From the NCBI RefSeq assembly GCF_002796605.1, contig NZ_CP024923.1:1612001-1676000 (forward strand): a DNA stretch of 64,000 nucleotides, written 5' to 3'. Every line of letters begins with the position of its first letter. Position 1 is the stretch's first letter. The notes under the pieces were generated by a model. That model was given only the letters and a program-made list of their open reading frames with translations, was not told the DNA's origin and searched no databases. A program made the position numbers and the translations under genes. Origin of the DNA: Sphingomonas psychrotolerans. GTDB taxonomy: Bacteria; Pseudomonadota; Alphaproteobacteria; Sphingomonadales; Sphingomonadaceae. This document shows positions 25,020 to 33,991 of the stretch, piece by piece.

Positions 25020-25795
25020 TCGCCTTTCTCTGCGCCGGCGAGACCCTGCTAGGTACGCTCGACGAGGCACCCGGCCCCACCGGCCTGCTGATCGTCTCTG
25101 GCGGCAACGAGATACGCATCGGCACGCATCGCGGCATGGCGCTGCTCGCCCAGCGCATCGCCGAGGCCGGCCACCCGGTGTTCCGTTTCGATCGCCGCGG
25201 CATCGGCGATTCGACCGGCGACAATGGCGGCTTCGAAAGCAGCGCCGACGATATCGCCGTTGCCGCCAGTTCCTTTCGCGCCGAAAGCGGCGTTACCCGG
25301 ATCGTGGCGTTGGGCAATTGCGACGCCGCAACCGCGCTCGCTTTCTTCCACGCCCGTGCGGGGATCGACGCACTGATTCTCGCCAACCCTTGGGTGATCG
25401 AGCCGACCGACGATCTGCCTCCCGCCGCCGCGATCCGCGCGCGCTATGCCGAACGGCTCCGCGACCCGCGCGAATGGCTCCGCCTGCTACGTGGTGGCGT
25501 GAACATTTCGAAATTGATCAGTGGATTGGCAAAGGCCTCTCGCAAGCAATCTCAGCAAGCGGACGGCCTGCCGGCCCGACTGGGATCTGCTCTGGGGCAC
25601 GGCGACATCCCGATAACCGTCCTGCTAGCGAAGGGCGACAACACCGCAATCGCCTTCCACGACGCTTGGCGTGGCGCCGCGTTCGAAACCGCACGCGCCA
25701 GGGTCATGATCACAGAACTGGACAGCGCGAGTCACAGCTTCGCCTCGGCGGCGGACAAGCAATGGCTGTACGAGCAGGTGCTCGCCGCTCTCTGA
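25007..25795 (+). CDS. hydrolase 1, exosortase A system-associated (TIGR03100-like)
   Basis: A 262-residue alpha/beta hydrolase. VFRFDRRGIGDSTG precedes the nucleophile elbow, where the sequence is ALGNCDAATAL: a cysteine stands where serine is usual. VLLAKGDNTA and SASHSFAS would hold the acid and histidine. It may release an acyl group from the carrier protein or transfer it to the polysaccharide, by analogy with thioesterases. The ATG at 25007 overlaps hydrolase 2 by 13 bases. It ends 11 bases from the convergent trxB stop. Confidence 0.82.
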   Translation: MRKLIAFLCAGETLLGTLDEAPGPTGLLIVSGGNEIRIGTHRGMALLAQRIAEAGHPVFRFDRRGIGDSTGDNGGFESSADDIAVAASSFRAESGVTRIVALGNCDAATALAFFHARAGIDALILANPWVIEPTDDLPPAAAIRARYAERLRDPREWLRLLRGGVNISKLISGLAKASRKQSQQADGLPARLGSALGHGDIPITVLLAKGDNTAIAFHDAWRGAAFETARARVMITELDSASHSFASAADKQWLYEQVLAAL

Positions 25796-25806
25796 CCTCC
25801 AAAGGC

Positions 25807-26778
25807 TTATTCCGCCGCTTCGGCGACCTGCTCGAAATCCGCCTCGGCCAGGAAGCGCTCGGCGTCGAGCGCGGCCATGCAGCCTGTCCCCGCCGCGGTG
25901 ATCGCCTGGCGGTAATGTTTGTCCATCACGTCGCCGCACGCGAATACGCCGGGGACACTGGTCCGCGTCGTGCCCTTATCGACGGTGATATAATTGTCCT
26001 GGTCGAGCGCGATGTGCCCGCGGAACAATTCGGTCGCCGGATGGTGCCCTATCGCAACGAAGCCGCCATCGACTTCGAGCGTCGAAAGCTCGCCGGTCAC
26101 CATGTCCTTAAGCTCGATGCCGACCAGCCCGGCAACGCCGCCGCCGTCGATGAAGCGTTCGACTTTCTTGTTCCACAGCGTGGTGATCTTGTCGTTGGCG
26201 AACAGCCGCTGCTGAAGGATCTTCTCGGCGCGCAGGCTGTCGCGGCGGTGGATCAGAGTCACGTCATGGCTGTGGTTGGTGAGGTAGAGCGCTTCCTCGA
26301 CCGCGGTGTTGCCGCCGCCGATCACCGCCACCTTCTTGCCACGGAAGAAGAATCCGTCGCAGGTCGCGCAGGCACTGACGCCCTTACCCTTCAGCAATTC
26401 CTCCGAATCGAGCCCCAGCCAGCGCGCCTGCGCACCGGTGGCGATCACCAGGGTGTCGCCGACATAGACGGTGCCGCTGTCGCCCACCATGCGGAACGGC
26501 CGCTGGCTGACGTCGACTTCGACGATCGTGTCCCACAGCATCTGGGCGCCGACGTGCTCAGCCTGCGCCTGCATCTCCTGCATCAGCCACGGGCCCTGGA
26601 TCACTTCGCGGAAGCCGGGATAATTCTCGACATCGGTGGTGGTCATCAGCTGGCCGCCGGGCTGGATACCCTGCACCACGATCGGCGCGAGCCCGGCGCG
26701 CGCGCCATAGATGGCGGCGGAGAGCCCGGCAGGGCCCGAACCGAGGATGAGCATGCGAGTCGAGTGCGTGGCAGTCAT
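25807..26778 (-). CDS. trxB: thioredoxin-disulfide reductase
   Basis: A 323-residue FAD/NADPH flavoprotein. ILGSGPAGLSAAIYGARAG is the FAD dinucleotide fold, CATCDG holds the redox-active CxxC, VIGGGNTAVEEAL the NADPH fold and GVFACGDVMD the FAD C-terminal motif. It reduces thioredoxin in the cytosol. The ATG at 26778 gives the normal family length; a longer frame upstream adds an atypical cysteine-rich lead. Confidence 0.95.
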   Translation of the reverse strand: MTATHSTRMLILGSGPAGLSAAIYGARAGLAPIVVQGIQPGGQLMTTTDVENYPGFREVIQGPWLMQEMQAQAEHVGAQMLWDTIVEVDVSQRPFRMVGDSGTVYVGDTLVIATGAQARWLGLDSEELLKGKGVSACATCDGFFFRGKKVAVIGGGNTAVEEALYLTNHSHDVTLIHRRDSLRAEKILQQRLFANDKITTLWNKKVERFIDGGGVAGLVGIELKDMVTGELSTLEVDGGFVAIGHHPATELFRGHIALDQDNYITVDKGTTRTSVPGVFACGDVMDKHYRQAITAAGTGCMAALDAERFLAEADFEQVAEAAE

Positions 26779-26902
26779 GGTGTCTTCCGAAGGCTGAAGG
26801 CTGCATCTAGGTCGACAAGGTTCCCGCATCAACATGCACGCGCATGGCAGGCGAACAATGCTGTGAACAGCGGCCTTCGGCGGCCCGATCTAGCGCCTCC
26901 GC

Positions 26903-26953
26903 TTGCAATGTAGGATTTCGTTCGTTCTATATTTGTTCCCGACAAGAATCGGG
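26903..26953 (+). promoter_or_regulatory. possible promoter and leader hairpin of the beta-helix gene
   Basis: The stretch is AT-richer than its surroundings. TTGCAA (26903-26908) and TATATT (26928-26933) could be -35 and -10 elements with a 19-base spacer, longer than ideal. CCCGA (26938-26942) and TCGGG (26949-26953) form a small hairpin in the leader. Confidence 0.3.
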
Positions 26954-26981
26954 CGATTGAAACGATATAGGACAGTCCAAA

Positions 26982-28523
26982 ATGGTAGATTCGTTGAGTT
27001 TTTCCACCATCCCCGACATGACGTCTTTCGCCACCTCCGGGCTCGCGGACGGACAGGCCGCAAACGTCAGCGATCTCAAGCGCGGCGGCCTGTTTCGCTG
27101 GGCATCGGCCTCCACTGCAACCGTGAACGATGGAACGATTTTCTCTGCGACGGGCGGTGGCCGCTGGCTCCGCATCGACCCACTGCCCCTCAACGTCCAA
27201 TGGTTCGGTGCGGTCGGCGACGGCGTCACCAACGACCATGCCGCTTTCATGGCGGCGCATGACGCGCTTATGCCGGACGGCGGCACGATCGTAATTCCCA
27301 AGGGCTTTTATCGCCTTTCCAGCGCGATCAATCAGCATTGCGCGATCATCTGGCAGGGTGAAGGCAACAGCGCAGGCGTTTCCAATCGGACGATCGGAAG
27401 CTTCACCACCAATGCCCAGGGATCGGTTCTCCTGATCGACGCCGGCGTTTCCGCATGCATCATCAACGCCTCCAACACCGACGGCTCCGGGACAGCGCCT
27501 GACGGTACCTATCCAAATGGCGCGGGGTCGGCGCTTCGCGATTTGTATATCCGTTCGAACGGAGGTGGCAGCAACGTCGACGGCGTGTGGATGCGCGCGA
27601 CATCCACGCTAGAGAATGTCACTATTCGCGGATTCTCCGGCCGCGGCTTGCGGATCGAAGCATCCGTCTCATCGAGCAATCCGGTCAAGGGCAACGCCAA
27701 TCTCTGGATGCTGACAAATGTGAACCTGATCGAGAACGGCGGCCATGGCCTGCACGTCAAGAGCAACGACGCCAACGCCGGCGTCGCCACGCGAGTCGAC
27801 TGCACCGTGAACGGCGGGTGGGGCATCCTCGACGAAAGCCTGATCGGAAACACCTACGTCGCCTGCCACCAGGCGGGCAACACGCTCGGCGCGTTCAGGA
27901 CGAGCGATACTGCGCCGAACACGGTCATCGGCGATTATATCGAAATGGATACGACGGGCGACAACGCCGATTTTGGCAACGGCACCACGGTCATCGGGGA
28001 TCTGGCCGGACAAAGCGCCTCGAATGCCGCGGCGAGCCGTGCTTTCGTGATGACTGCCGGCCTGTCGGTTGCCGCGCCGTATCGGCACCTGAATCGGCGC
28101 GCCAGTCCCAGCGTCGTCGGCATCGTCGGGTCGCTGCAGCCCAATTATGGCGCGATCGGCTGGGGATCGAGCAACGACACGATCGGTGCGGCAAATCAGG
28201 CCGACTGGCAGATCCAGTACAACACGACCTCCAAATGGTGGGACTTCCAGTATCAGGGCGGCGGCACTCCCTTCACGGTGCTGCGTTTTCCGACCGGCGC
28301 CTCGCTCGCCAACCCGCGCAAGTTCGCAGCCGACTTCCCGAACGGCCATTTTCTCGGCGGCGCTTTCCGCGCCATCGGCTCTGCCGCGCCGGCGACAGGA
28401 GCGTGGCTGCAGGGCGATGTGATCGAGAACAGCGTTCCGGTGGCAGGCGGGAATGCCGGCTGGATCTGCGTCGCCTCGGGTTCGCCGGGCACGTGGAAAA
28501 GCTTCGGACCGATCGCAGCCTAG
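26982..28523 (+). CDS. right-handed beta-helix (pectate lyase superfamily) protein
   Basis: A 513-residue protein. The N-terminal ~75 residues contain GLFRWASASTATVNDG and FSATGGGRWLR, a small domain often preceding such helices. NVQWFGAVGDGVTNDHAAF is the hallmark start of the Pectate_lyase_3/tailspike-type beta-helix, and the C-terminus ends NAGWICVASGSPGTWKSFG. No signal peptide or PEP-CTERM motif is visible. Such proteins are phage tailspikes or polysaccharide depolymerases. It stands alone between trxB and tRNA-Met; no phage genes are nearby. The ATG at 26982 has AGGA about 9 bases upstream. Substrate unknown. Confidence 0.75.
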   Translation: MVDSLSFSTIPDMTSFATSGLADGQAANVSDLKRGGLFRWASASTATVNDGTIFSATGGGRWLRIDPLPLNVQWFGAVGDGVTNDHAAFMAAHDALMPDGGTIVIPKGFYRLSSAINQHCAIIWQGEGNSAGVSNRTIGSFTTNAQGSVLLIDAGVSACIINASNTDGSGTAPDGTYPNGAGSALRDLYIRSNGGGSNVDGVWMRATSTLENVTIRGFSGRGLRIEASVSSSNPVKGNANLWMLTNVNLIENGGHGLHVKSNDANAGVATRVDCTVNGGWGILDESLIGNTYVACHQAGNTLGAFRTSDTAPNTVIGDYIEMDTTGDNADFGNGTTVIGDLAGQSASNAAASRAFVMTAGLSVAAPYRHLNRRASPSVVGIVGSLQPNYGAIGWGSSNDTIGAANQADWQIQYNTTSKWWDFQYQGGGTPFTVLRFPTGASLANPRKFAADFPNGHFLGGAFRAIGSAAPATGAWLQGDVIENSVPVAGGNAGWICVASGSPGTWKSFGPIAA

Positions 28524-28540
28524 TCGCAGGTCCGCATCAG

Positions 28541-28562
28541 GGGGAGGGCTGCGCCCTTCCCC
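28541..28562 (+). terminator. GC-rich hairpin after the beta-helix gene
   Basis: GGGGAGGGC (28541-28549) pairs with GCCCTTCCCC (28553-28562) with one bulged base and a 3-base loop. There is no T-tract, so termination is plausible but unproven. It lies between the beta-helix gene and the convergent tRNA. Confidence 0.4.
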
Positions 28563-28591
28563 ATCTGGCCGCGCCGTCATCGGACTGTGAA

Positions 28592-28668
28592 TGGTAGCGG
28601 AGGAGGGACTTGAACCCCCGACCCCAGGATTATGATTCCCGTGCTCTAACCAACTGAGCTACTCCGCC
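28592..28668 (-). tRNA. tRNA-Met (CAT), elongator type
   Basis: On the minus strand the 77 bases fold as a cloverleaf: acceptor GGCGGAG with CTCCGCT, D stem GCTC/GAGC, anticodon stem CGGGA/TCCTG around the loop ATCATAA (anticodon CAT), and a T arm with TTCAAGT. The CCA end is encoded. The first pair is G-U rather than the C-A mismatch of an initiator. A CAT anticodon can also be the lysidine-modified tRNA-Ile, but the body matches alphaproteobacterial tRNA-Met better. Confidence 0.92.
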
Positions 28669-28723
28669 CTACCGGGCCTCGCCGTGAAGCGAGGGCGCGA
28701 CATAAGTCGGGCCTGCGCGGCGG

Positions 28724-29233
28724 TCAAGCGAACATGTGCCGCGAATGCGGCTCCCACGGGCCACCGCGATACCACCAGCTCGCCAGCCCCGCGATCTCGA
28801 CCTCACGCGGCCGGAAATCGCGCGACAATGCGCCCAGAACCACCATGGCGAGCGACGGCGTCACCTTGTTCTGCACCGTCACATGCGGCCACCAGCGCCC
28901 GGCGTCCTGCGGCATCAGCATGCCCGAAAAGGCTTCGCACAGGCCGGCGCGAATTGCACTGAGCTCGGGCGCCTCGATCCGATAGGCGACTCCGCCGCCC
29001 AGCGACACCAGCCCCGTCACCTTGGCCCGCGGCGCCCGCACGCCGCGGGTTTCGCTCGACAGACGCTGTTTCAGCTCCTCGGCGACGCCGGGCGGCAAAT
29101 GATGGAACAGCGTCAGATGCGCGGGAAGCATGTTGCGCTCGGGCGGATAATGTTCGCGCCGCAGCACGTCGAACCACGCCTGGTCCTGCCGCCCGAACAG
29201 CGCCGTCACGATGATCGGCGCGGCGCCGGTCAA
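28724..29233 (-). CDS. 2'-5' RNA ligase-family protein
   Basis: A 169-residue 2H phosphoesterase-superfamily protein. The two catalytic HxT motifs are HLTLFHHL near residue 34 and HVTVQN near residue 120. Family members ligate or cleave 2'-5' RNA linkages or cyclic phosphates; the physiological substrate is usually unknown. The TTG at 29233 overlaps the kup stop (TTGA), which supports it although no ATG is close. It is the 3' gene of a kup transcript. Confidence 0.82.
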   Translation of the reverse strand: MTGAAPIIVTALFGRQDQAWFDVLRREHYPPERNMLPAHLTLFHHLPPGVAEELKQRLSSETRGVRAPRAKVTGLVSLGGGVAYRIEAPELSAIRAGLCEAFSGMLMPQDAGRWWPHVTVQNKVTPSLAMVVLGALSRDFRPREVEIAGLASWWYRGGPWEPHSRHMFA

Positions 29234-31161
29234 ATCTCGACCTGGCTCCCCAGCTCGACCACGCGGTTGGTCGGCAAGCGGAAGAACTCCATCGCGCTTT
29301 CGGCGTTGCGCAGCATCCACGCGAAGAGCTTCTCGCGCCACACCATCATCCCCGGCTTGGACGAAGGCAGCAACGTCTGCCGCGCGAGGAAGAAGCTGGT
29401 GTCCATCATCCTGAACTCGGCGCCGCAGGCGCTGACCTGCTTCAGCGCGGCGGGCACATCGGCCTCCTGCATGAAGCCGTAGAACAGGATCATGCGGTGG
29501 AAGCCCTTGCCGAGATCGTCGATCTTCATGCGCTTTTCGTCGGGCACATAGGGCACGTCGGCGATCTTGACGGTGAGCAGGATCACGCGCTCGTGGAGCA
29601 CCTTGTTGTGCTTGAGATTGTGGAGCAGCGCGTGCGGCACGCCGTCGGGCGTCGAGGTCATGAACACCGCAGTGCCCGGCACTCGCGCCGCGGCGATCGC
29701 CGCCGATTCGATGAAGATCTTGATCGGCATTGCACTCTCGCGCAGCCGCTCGATCATCAGCTTGCGCCCCTTCGCCCAGGTGGTGAGCAAGGTGAAGACG
29801 ACGAAGCCGACCAGTAGCGGGAACCAGCCGCCATCGGGCACCTTGGTCATGTTCGCGGCGAAATAAGCGAGGTCCACGGTAAAGAACAGCGCGAGCAGCG
29901 GCAGCGCATAGCGCTTCTTCCAGTTCCACAGCCCGAACAGCACCACGGCGAGCAGACAATTGTCGATCAGCATCGCGCCGGTGACTGCGATGCCATAGGC
30001 CGCGGTCAGGTTCGACGAGGTCTTGAACGACAACACCAGCAGGATGACCATGATCATCAACGCCCAGTTGATCGTCGGGATGTAGATCTGCCCCGCGGTC
30101 GACGCGCTGGTATGCTCGATCTTGAGCCGCGGCACGAAGCCGAGCTGGATCGCCTGCTGAGTCACCGAGAAGGCGCCTGAGATCACTGCCTGCGAGGCGA
30201 TGATCGCCGCCATCGTCGCGAGGATCACCAATGGCAATTGCAGCCCGGCCGGTGCGAGCATGTAGAAGGGACTGGTCAGCGCGCTTGCGCCCTCACGCAT
30301 CAGCAGCGCGCCCTGCCCCATATAATTGAGGATCAGCGCCGGCAGCACGAACCACAGCCACGAGACGCGGATCGGCTTGCGCCCGAAATGGCCCATATCG
30401 GCATAGAGCGCCTCGGCCCCCGTCACTGCGAGCACCACCGAACCCAGCGCAAGGAACGCGGCGAGCGGGTCGATCGCGAAGAACGCCACGGCATAAGTCG
30501 GCGAGAGCGCCCACAGGATCTCCGGGGTCCGCACGAAGCTCAGCACCCCCAAGGTCGCGATGACGAAGAAATAGAGCATCATGATCGGCCCGAAGAACGC
30601 CCCGACGCGCGCCGTTCCGGTCCGCTGGATCGAGAACAGCATCACGAGGATCACCACGGCGATCGGGACCACGAGGCTGGCGAACCCCGGCGCCGCGATC
30701 GCAATGCCCTCGACCGCGGAGAGCACCGAAACCGCCGGCGTGATCATCGAATCGCCATAGAAAAGCGCAGTGGCGAACACGCCGAGCAGCACGATCCCCT
30801 GCGTCCAACGCTTCTGGTTGGCACTGCGCGAAATCAGGGCGAGCAGCGCGAGGCTGCCGCCCTCGCCCTTATTGTCGGCGCGCATGATCACGGTGACGTA
30901 TTTGAGCGTCACGACGATCATCATCGACCAGAACATCAGGCTGATCACGCCCATGATGTGGACGGTGTCGAGGTCGAGCTTGTGGTGCCCGGCAAAGGTC
31001 TCGCGAAACGCGTAGAGCGGGCTGGTGCCGATGTCCCCGAACACGATGCCGATCGCACCGAGGGCAAGCTTCCACGTGGCGTCCGCGGCATGGCCGTGCG
31101 CCCCGTGCGGATCGTCTGAAGGCGGGAGGCTCTCGGCCTGCCCGCTTGCGGAGATGTTCAC
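29230..31161 (-). CDS. kup: Kup-type potassium uptake permease
   Basis: A protein of about 643 residues with twelve hydrophobic helices and a C-terminal soluble domain. [21 protein letters not shown] is the signature first helix of the KUP/HAK/KT family (proton-coupled K+ uptake), here preceded by a hydrophilic N-terminus with [12 protein letters not shown]. The start is uncertain: GTG at 31161 (NISASGQ) gives the usual length, while the frame stays open to an ATG at 31254. Neither has a clear ribosome site. Confidence 0.9.
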   Translation of the reverse strand: MNISASGQAESLPPSDDPHGAHGHAADATWKLALGAIGIVFGDIGTSPLYAFRETFAGHHKLDLDTVHIMGVISLMFWSMMIVVTLKYVTVIMRADNKGEGGSLALLALISRSANQKRWTQGIVLLGVFATALFYGDSMITPAVSVLSAVEGIAIAAPGFASLVVPIAVVILVMLFSIQRTGTARVGAFFGPIMMLYFFVIATLGVLSFVRTPEILWALSPTYAVAFFAIDPLAAFLALGSVVLAVTGAEALYADMGHFGRKPIRVSWLWFVLPALILNYMGQGALLMREGASALTSPFYMLAPAGLQLPLVILATMAAIIASQAVISGAFSVTQQAIQLGFVPRLKIEHTSASTAGQIYIPTINWALMIMVILLVLSFKTSSNLTAAYGIAVTGAMLIDNCLLAVVLFGLWNWKKRYALPLLALFFTVDLAYFAANMTKVPDGGWFPLLVGFVVFTLLTTWAKGRKLMIERLRESAMPIKIFIESAAIAAARVPGTAVFMTSTPDGVPHALLHNLKHNKVLHERVILLTVKIADVPYVPDEKRMKIDDLGKGFHRMILFYGFMQEADVPAALKQVSACGAEFRMMDTSFFLARQTLLPSSKPGMMVWREKLFAWMLRNAESAMEFFRLPTNRVVELGSQVEI

Positions 31162-31326
31162 TGTCGCGGCGATCGCGGTAGGGAGGCAACGGACCTGGTC
31201 ATGCGACCTGCGTTCTCGTCTTGAAAAGTGGCGGGCCGTTAGCACGTGCAGCATTGGCTGGCAACGGCCGGACCCGCACAGATGGTTATGGCAGCGGAGA
31301 CGCGCAAGAGGCGTCGCGGTTCCCCG

Positions 31327-31794
31327 TCAGCCGCTGGCGAACAACGCATCGGCCTCGCTGCGCGTGGGTACCGTACGCAGCACGAAGCTCGAGTTGATCG
31401 TCACTACCCCGGGCAGCCGCCCCAGATGCTCGCGGTGAAGTCGTTCATAATCATCGAGATCCTGCGCGAGAATCTTGAGCCGATAGTCCTGCCCGCCCGA
31501 AACCAGCGCGCATTCAACGACCCCATGGATCTCCGCCACCGCCCGCTCGAACCGCGCCAGATCCTCCTCGATCTGGGTACCCAGGGTGATGTCCACCAGC
31601 GCGGTGATCCGGAAGCCGAGACGCCTGTGTCCCAGTCTGGCACCATAGCCGGTGATATGACCCGAGGCTTCGAGCGCCTGGATCCGCCGCGTGCACGCCG
31701 ATTGCGACAGCCCCGCATCGGCGGCGATCTGGCTCACCGGCGCCCGCGCGTCCGCCGCGAGTAACTTGAGAATCTTGGTGTCGATCCGGTCCAT
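31327..31794 (-). CDS. Lrp/AsnC-family regulator, probable alanine dehydrogenase activator
   Basis: A 155-residue regulator. MDRIDTKILKLLAADARAPVSQIAADAGLSQSACTRRIQALEASG is the N-terminal helix-turn-helix region (residues 1-45), and the RAM ligand domain follows. It lies 140 bases divergent from alanine dehydrogenase, the classic position for an alanine-responsive Lrp-type regulator (AldR-like). The ATG at 31794 fits the family start; an upstream extension is not typical. Confidence 0.88.
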   Translation of the reverse strand: MDRIDTKILKLLAADARAPVSQIAADAGLSQSACTRRIQALEASGHITGYGARLGHRRLGFRITALVDITLGTQIEEDLARFERAVAEIHGVVECALVSGGQDYRLKILAQDLDDYERLHREHLGRLPGVVTINSSFVLRTVPTRSEADALFASG

Positions 31795-31934
31795 GGCGCA
31801 TAAATCTCCAATCATCGCCAGCTATACCGCATATTCATGCGCGTAAGCCAACTTTTCGTGCTGAAATTTGCAGAGATTCGCAGCCGTAACTTGCGATACT
31901 ATCGCGCCACATTCCGACTCACTGGAGAGATGCC
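31795..31934. promoter_or_regulatory. Lrp/ald divergent control region
   Basis: This 140-base gap is markedly AT-richer than the genes around it. It contains the dyad GCAT-ATTC-ATGC at 31829-31840 and several AATT/ATTC-rich stretches that would suit an Lrp-type protein binding along one face of the helix. GGAGAG just before 31935 is the ald ribosome site. No convincing -35/-10 pair stands out. Confidence 0.4.
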
Positions 31935-33041
31935 ATGCGCATTGGTGTGCCAAAGGAAATCAAGAACCACGAGTATCGCGTCGGACTGACTCCCGCATCG
32001 GTAGCCGAGCTGGTCGCTGCCGGTCACGAAGTGCTGGTCGAAACGCAGGCCGGAATGGGCATCGACTTCGCCGACGAGGCCTACACCAAGGTCGGCGCGA
32101 GGATCGCCCCCGATGCGGCCGCGGTGTTCGCCGGGAGCGACATGATCGTGAAGGTCAAGGAGCCCCAGAAGCAGGAAATCGCGCTGCTCGAGCCGCGCCA
32201 TACCTTGTTCACCTATCTCCACCTCGCCGCCGACAAGCCGCAGGCCGAAGGTCTGATGGCGTCGGGCGCGACCTGCATCGCCTATGAGACGGTGACTTCG
32301 AACTCCGGCGCGCTTCCCCTGCTCAAGCCCATGTCCGAAGTCGCGGGGCGCATGTCGATCCAGGTGGCTTCGCATTATCTGGAGAAGGAACAAGGCGGCC
32401 GCGGCGAATTGCTCGGCGGCGTCCCCGGTGTCGCGCCATGCAAGATCGCGATCCTCGGCGGCGGCGTCTCGGGCATCAACGCCGCGCAGATGGCCGTCGG
32501 CCAGCGCGCCGACGTGACGATCTACGACATCAACAATGAGCGCCTTGCCGAGCTCGACATGCATTTTGGAAGCCAGATCAAAACGGCATACGCCAGCAAG
32601 GCCGCTATCGCCGAGGCGGTCGCCCGCTCGCAGGTGGTGATCGGCGCGGTGCTCGTTCCCGGTGCCGCGGCGCCCAAGCTGGTCACCCGCGACATGCTCA
32701 AGACGATGATGCGTGGTTCGGTGCTGGTCGATATTGCGATCGATCAGGGCGGCTGTTTCGAGACTTCGAAGGCGACTACCCACGACGACCCCGTCTACGA
32801 AGTCGACGGCGTGATCCATTATTGCGTCGCCAACATGCCCGGCGCTGTCGCGCGCACCTCGGCCTTCGCGCTCAACAACGCGACCCTGCCGTTCGTGCTG
32901 AAACTCGCCAATCACGGCGCCGAAGGCGCGATGAAGGCCGACCGGCACCTCGCCAACGGCCTCAACGTCTACAAGGGCAAGATCGCGTTCAAGGCCGTCG
33001 CCGACGATCTCGACCTGCCCTATGAGGCATGGACGGGCTAA
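31935..33041 (+). CDS. ald: alanine dehydrogenase
   Basis: A 368-residue NAD-dependent enzyme interconverting alanine with pyruvate plus ammonia. MRIGVPKEIKNHEYRVGLTP is the family N-terminus with the substrate Arg15. KVKEPQ contains the catalytic lysine, TYLHLAADK the catalytic histidine, and ILGGGVSGINAAQMA the NAD fold. ANMPGAVARTSAFALNNATL is the C-terminal signature. Divergent Lrp gene suggests alanine-responsive induction. A terminator follows. Confidence 0.95.
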   Translation: MRIGVPKEIKNHEYRVGLTPASVAELVAAGHEVLVETQAGMGIDFADEAYTKVGARIAPDAAAVFAGSDMIVKVKEPQKQEIALLEPRHTLFTYLHLAADKPQAEGLMASGATCIAYETVTSNSGALPLLKPMSEVAGRMSIQVASHYLEKEQGGRGELLGGVPGVAPCKIAILGGGVSGINAAQMAVGQRADVTIYDINNERLAELDMHFGSQIKTAYASKAAIAEAVARSQVVIGAVLVPGAAAPKLVTRDMLKTMMRGSVLVDIAIDQGGCFETSKATTHDDPVYEVDGVIHYCVANMPGAVARTSAFALNNATLPFVLKLANHGAEGAMKADRHLANGLNVYKGKIAFKAVADDLDLPYEAWTG

Positions 33042-33087
33042 AAATCCCTCCCTCTTGGGGAGGGGCCAAGGGTGGGTAAGAGAAGGT

Positions 33088-33111
33088 CGGGCCGGCGCTC
33101 GGCCTTTCTTT
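33088..33111 (+). terminator. terminator after ald
   Basis: GGCCG (33090-33094) pairs with CGGCC (33100-33104) around a 5-base loop and is followed by TTTCTTT. It stands about 50 bases after the ald stop. A CCCTCCCTC/GAGGGG repeat unit lies between the stop and this hairpin. Confidence 0.6.
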
Positions 33112-33137
33112 CAGCGATTATATAGTTTGCAAACTCG

Positions 33138-33350
33138 TCACGGGCGAAAGTTTGGGTTTGGGATAAAATCCCCTTCGATATGACCGTCTGTGTCGACCTT
33201 CCAAGCTCCCGCTATCGCCTCTGGGGGCACGGCGTCGTCCGGGCCATATTCCCCTTTGATACGATAGACGTGACCGCCGGGGTGATTTTTCGCCTCGGCG
33301 TGCTCACCCGGTAGCGGCGTGATCTCCGGCGGGCGCTTAAACCAACTCAC
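33138..33350 (-). CDS. small hypothetical protein
   Basis: A 70-residue soluble protein starting MSWFKRPPEITPLPGE, with YRIKGEYGPDDAVPPEAIAGAWKVDTDGHIEGDFIPNP in its second half (residues ~32-68). GTG at 33350 overlaps the stop of the upstream cytochrome c biogenesis gene (GTGA), which supports the start and places it as the last gene of the ccm operon. I do not recognise a family or any heme or metal motif. Confidence 0.6.
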   Translation of the reverse strand: MSWFKRPPEITPLPGEHAEAKNHPGGHVYRIKGEYGPDDAVPPEAIAGAWKVDTDGHIEGDFIPNPNFRP

Positions 33351-33991
33351 CGCCCCTTCTCCTCCGCCGCCTTCGCCGCGAGGAACCGATCCAGCAAAAA
33401 CAACCGCACCAGCAATTGATCGCGATAGCTCGCTTTGGCCGGGGCCAGCTCTACTGCCTTCGCCCAATAGGGCCGCGCCTCGGCGAACTTGCCCTCGCGG
33501 ATCAAGGCCAGCCCATAGAAAAAGGGCGGCCCGGGATGCTGCGGCGCCAGCTGGATCGCCCGCTCAAACGCGAATTTCGCCGCCGGCGAGATCTGGTTGC
33601 CGTCATTCTCGGCAAGCTTGATGCCCAGCCACGCCCATGCGCCCGCGTCGCCCGGCGCCTGCCGGATCGTCAGGATCATTGCGCGCACCGCGGTATCAGG
33701 CGCCCCCGCGCGAGTCATCGCATCGGCCCGCATGAACGAGCCCCAGGTGAAGTTGAACCGGCCGAACATCGCGTCGCGGATCGCCACGACCTCGGGATCG
33801 ATCTCGCCTTTCTGGGCCTTCGCGATCACTGGCTTTCCCGCCAGAGCCGGGCTGCCCTGCCAGGCATAACCGGCGGCGCCGAGCATCAGTGCGGTCGCAG
33901 CCACCGTCCACAGCTTGCGCGGGAAGCCCGTCAGCCACAGCAACAGGCCCGTGCCGATGGCCATCACCAGGAGGATCAACCAGCCGGTCAC
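33347..33991 (-). CDS. ccmI: cytochrome c biogenesis TPR protein (CcmI/CycH-like)
   Basis: A 214-residue protein with two N-terminal transmembrane helices (about 3-22 and 28-45) and a periplasmic TPR region including AMILTIRQAPGDAGAWAWLG and AAKFAFERAIQLAPQHPGPPFFYGLALIREGKF (residues ~135-170). CcmI proteins present apocytochrome c to the heme-ligation complex. GTG at 33991 overlaps the ccmH stop (GTGA). It is shorter than two-part CcmI proteins of other alphaproteobacteria. Confidence 0.78.
   Translation of the reverse strand: MTGWLILLVMAIGTGLLLWLTGFPRKLWTVAATALMLGAAGYAWQGSPALAGKPVIAKAQKGEIDPEVVAIRDAMFGRFNFTWGSFMRADAMTRAGAPDTAVRAMILTIRQAPGDAGAWAWLGIKLAENDGNQISPAAKFAFERAIQLAPQHPGPPFFYGLALIREGKFAEARPYWAKAVELAPAKASYRDQLLVRLFLLDRFLAAKAAEEKGR

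Noticed and set aside
26779..28668. A prophage or integrative element at tRNA-Met
   Set aside because: There is no integrase, no duplicated tRNA end, and only one tailspike-like gene. The evidence is insufficient.
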